This document shows, piece after piece, positions 41,898 to 41,928 of a DNA stretch of 41,928 bases. Each line of letters opens with the position of its first letter. Positions within the stretch are counted from its first letter, which is position 1. Both the position numbers and the translations under genes were made by a program. Below the pieces are notes generated by a model. It had not been told where the DNA came from, did no database searches, and was given only the letters and a program-made list of their open reading frames with translations. This DNA comes from CAG-826 sp964546565 (GTDB lineage: Bacteria > Bacillota_I > Bacilli_A > RFN20 > CAG-826): positions 1 through 41,928 of the forward strand of contig CAZJKC010000008.1 of the NCBI GenBank assembly GCA_964546565.1, given 5' to 3'.

Positions 41898-41928
41898 TTT
41901 TCAAAAATTTGTTTAAAAATCTCTTGAC

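Noticed and set aside
1..41928. tRNA, rRNA, CRISPR arrays, insertion sequences or prophage genes
   Set aside because: None were recognised: no clover-leaf arms, no regular repeat-spacer pattern, no transposase or integrase motifs.

Overview
The window reads as a chromosome segment of a low-G+C Gram-positive-type bacterium. Gene order (gmk, priA, rsmB-like, rlmN, prpC, prkC, rsgA, rpe, beside rpmB) is the classical Bacilli/Firmicutes cluster, and the ATP synthase operon (I-B-E-F-H-A-G-D-C) is also Firmicute-like. TGA is used as a stop codon (jetA, jetB, prkC, rlmN, atpI), so this is not a code-4 mycoplasma. The reduced gene set (PASTA-less kinase, shortened RqcH, def and fmt absent from their usual place) fits an uncultured Bacilli/Erysipelotrichia/Mollicutes-grade lineage. 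That placement is inference from synteny and composition. Most genes lie on the minus strand.

Layout. 1-2.0 kb: a membrane-anchored XRE regulator followed by a secreted papain-like peptidase. 2.0-4.9 kb: asd-dapF-aminotransferase, a lysine/diaminopimelate operon. 5.0-8.7 kb: glgC-glgD-glgA, glycogen synthesis. 8.8-14.2 kb: jetA-jetB-jetC, a Wadjet/MksBEF-type SMC complex without the JetD nuclease. 14.4-15.2 kb: a PH-domain membrane protein and rpmB on the plus strand. 15.2-24.9 kb: the gmk/priA...rpe housekeeping cluster, containing an RsmB-like protein that has lost its catalytic motifs and a small protein with a His/Asp/Cys tail. 25-29.6 kb: a processive-type glycosyltransferase, compact RqcH, TrmL, a choline-kinase-like phosphotransferase and a CwlJ/SleB-like hydrolase. 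29.7-32.9 kb: transaldolase-like aldolase, pyrophosphatase, a thioredoxin-like lipoprotein and a GNAT protein. 33-39.9 kb: the complete F1Fo ATP synthase operon. 40.2-41.8 kb: a TGS/uridine-kinase-like protein preceded by a catabolite-responsive-element-like site.

Themes. Genes are tightly packed, with many ATGA and TAATG stop/start overlaps that imply translational coupling. Several promoters are extended -10 type (TGnTAtaaT) with weak -35 boxes and short leaders. The observations most worth following are the JetD-less Jet operon, the degenerate RsmB, the c-subunit with two in-register glutamates (a two-carboxylate, probably Na+ coupling signature), the lipobox-like N terminus of ATP synthase subunit a, and the membrane-XRE/peptidase pair whose promoter carries palindromes on both boxes.

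Start codons were chosen by Shine-Dalgarno spacing. In several genes this moves the start downstream of the longest open frame (glgC, jetA, jetB, rpe, prkC, rsmB-like, priA, gmk, the glycosyltransferase, fsa, the lipoprotein, atpG, atpF, atpB, atpI, the uridine-kinase-like gene).
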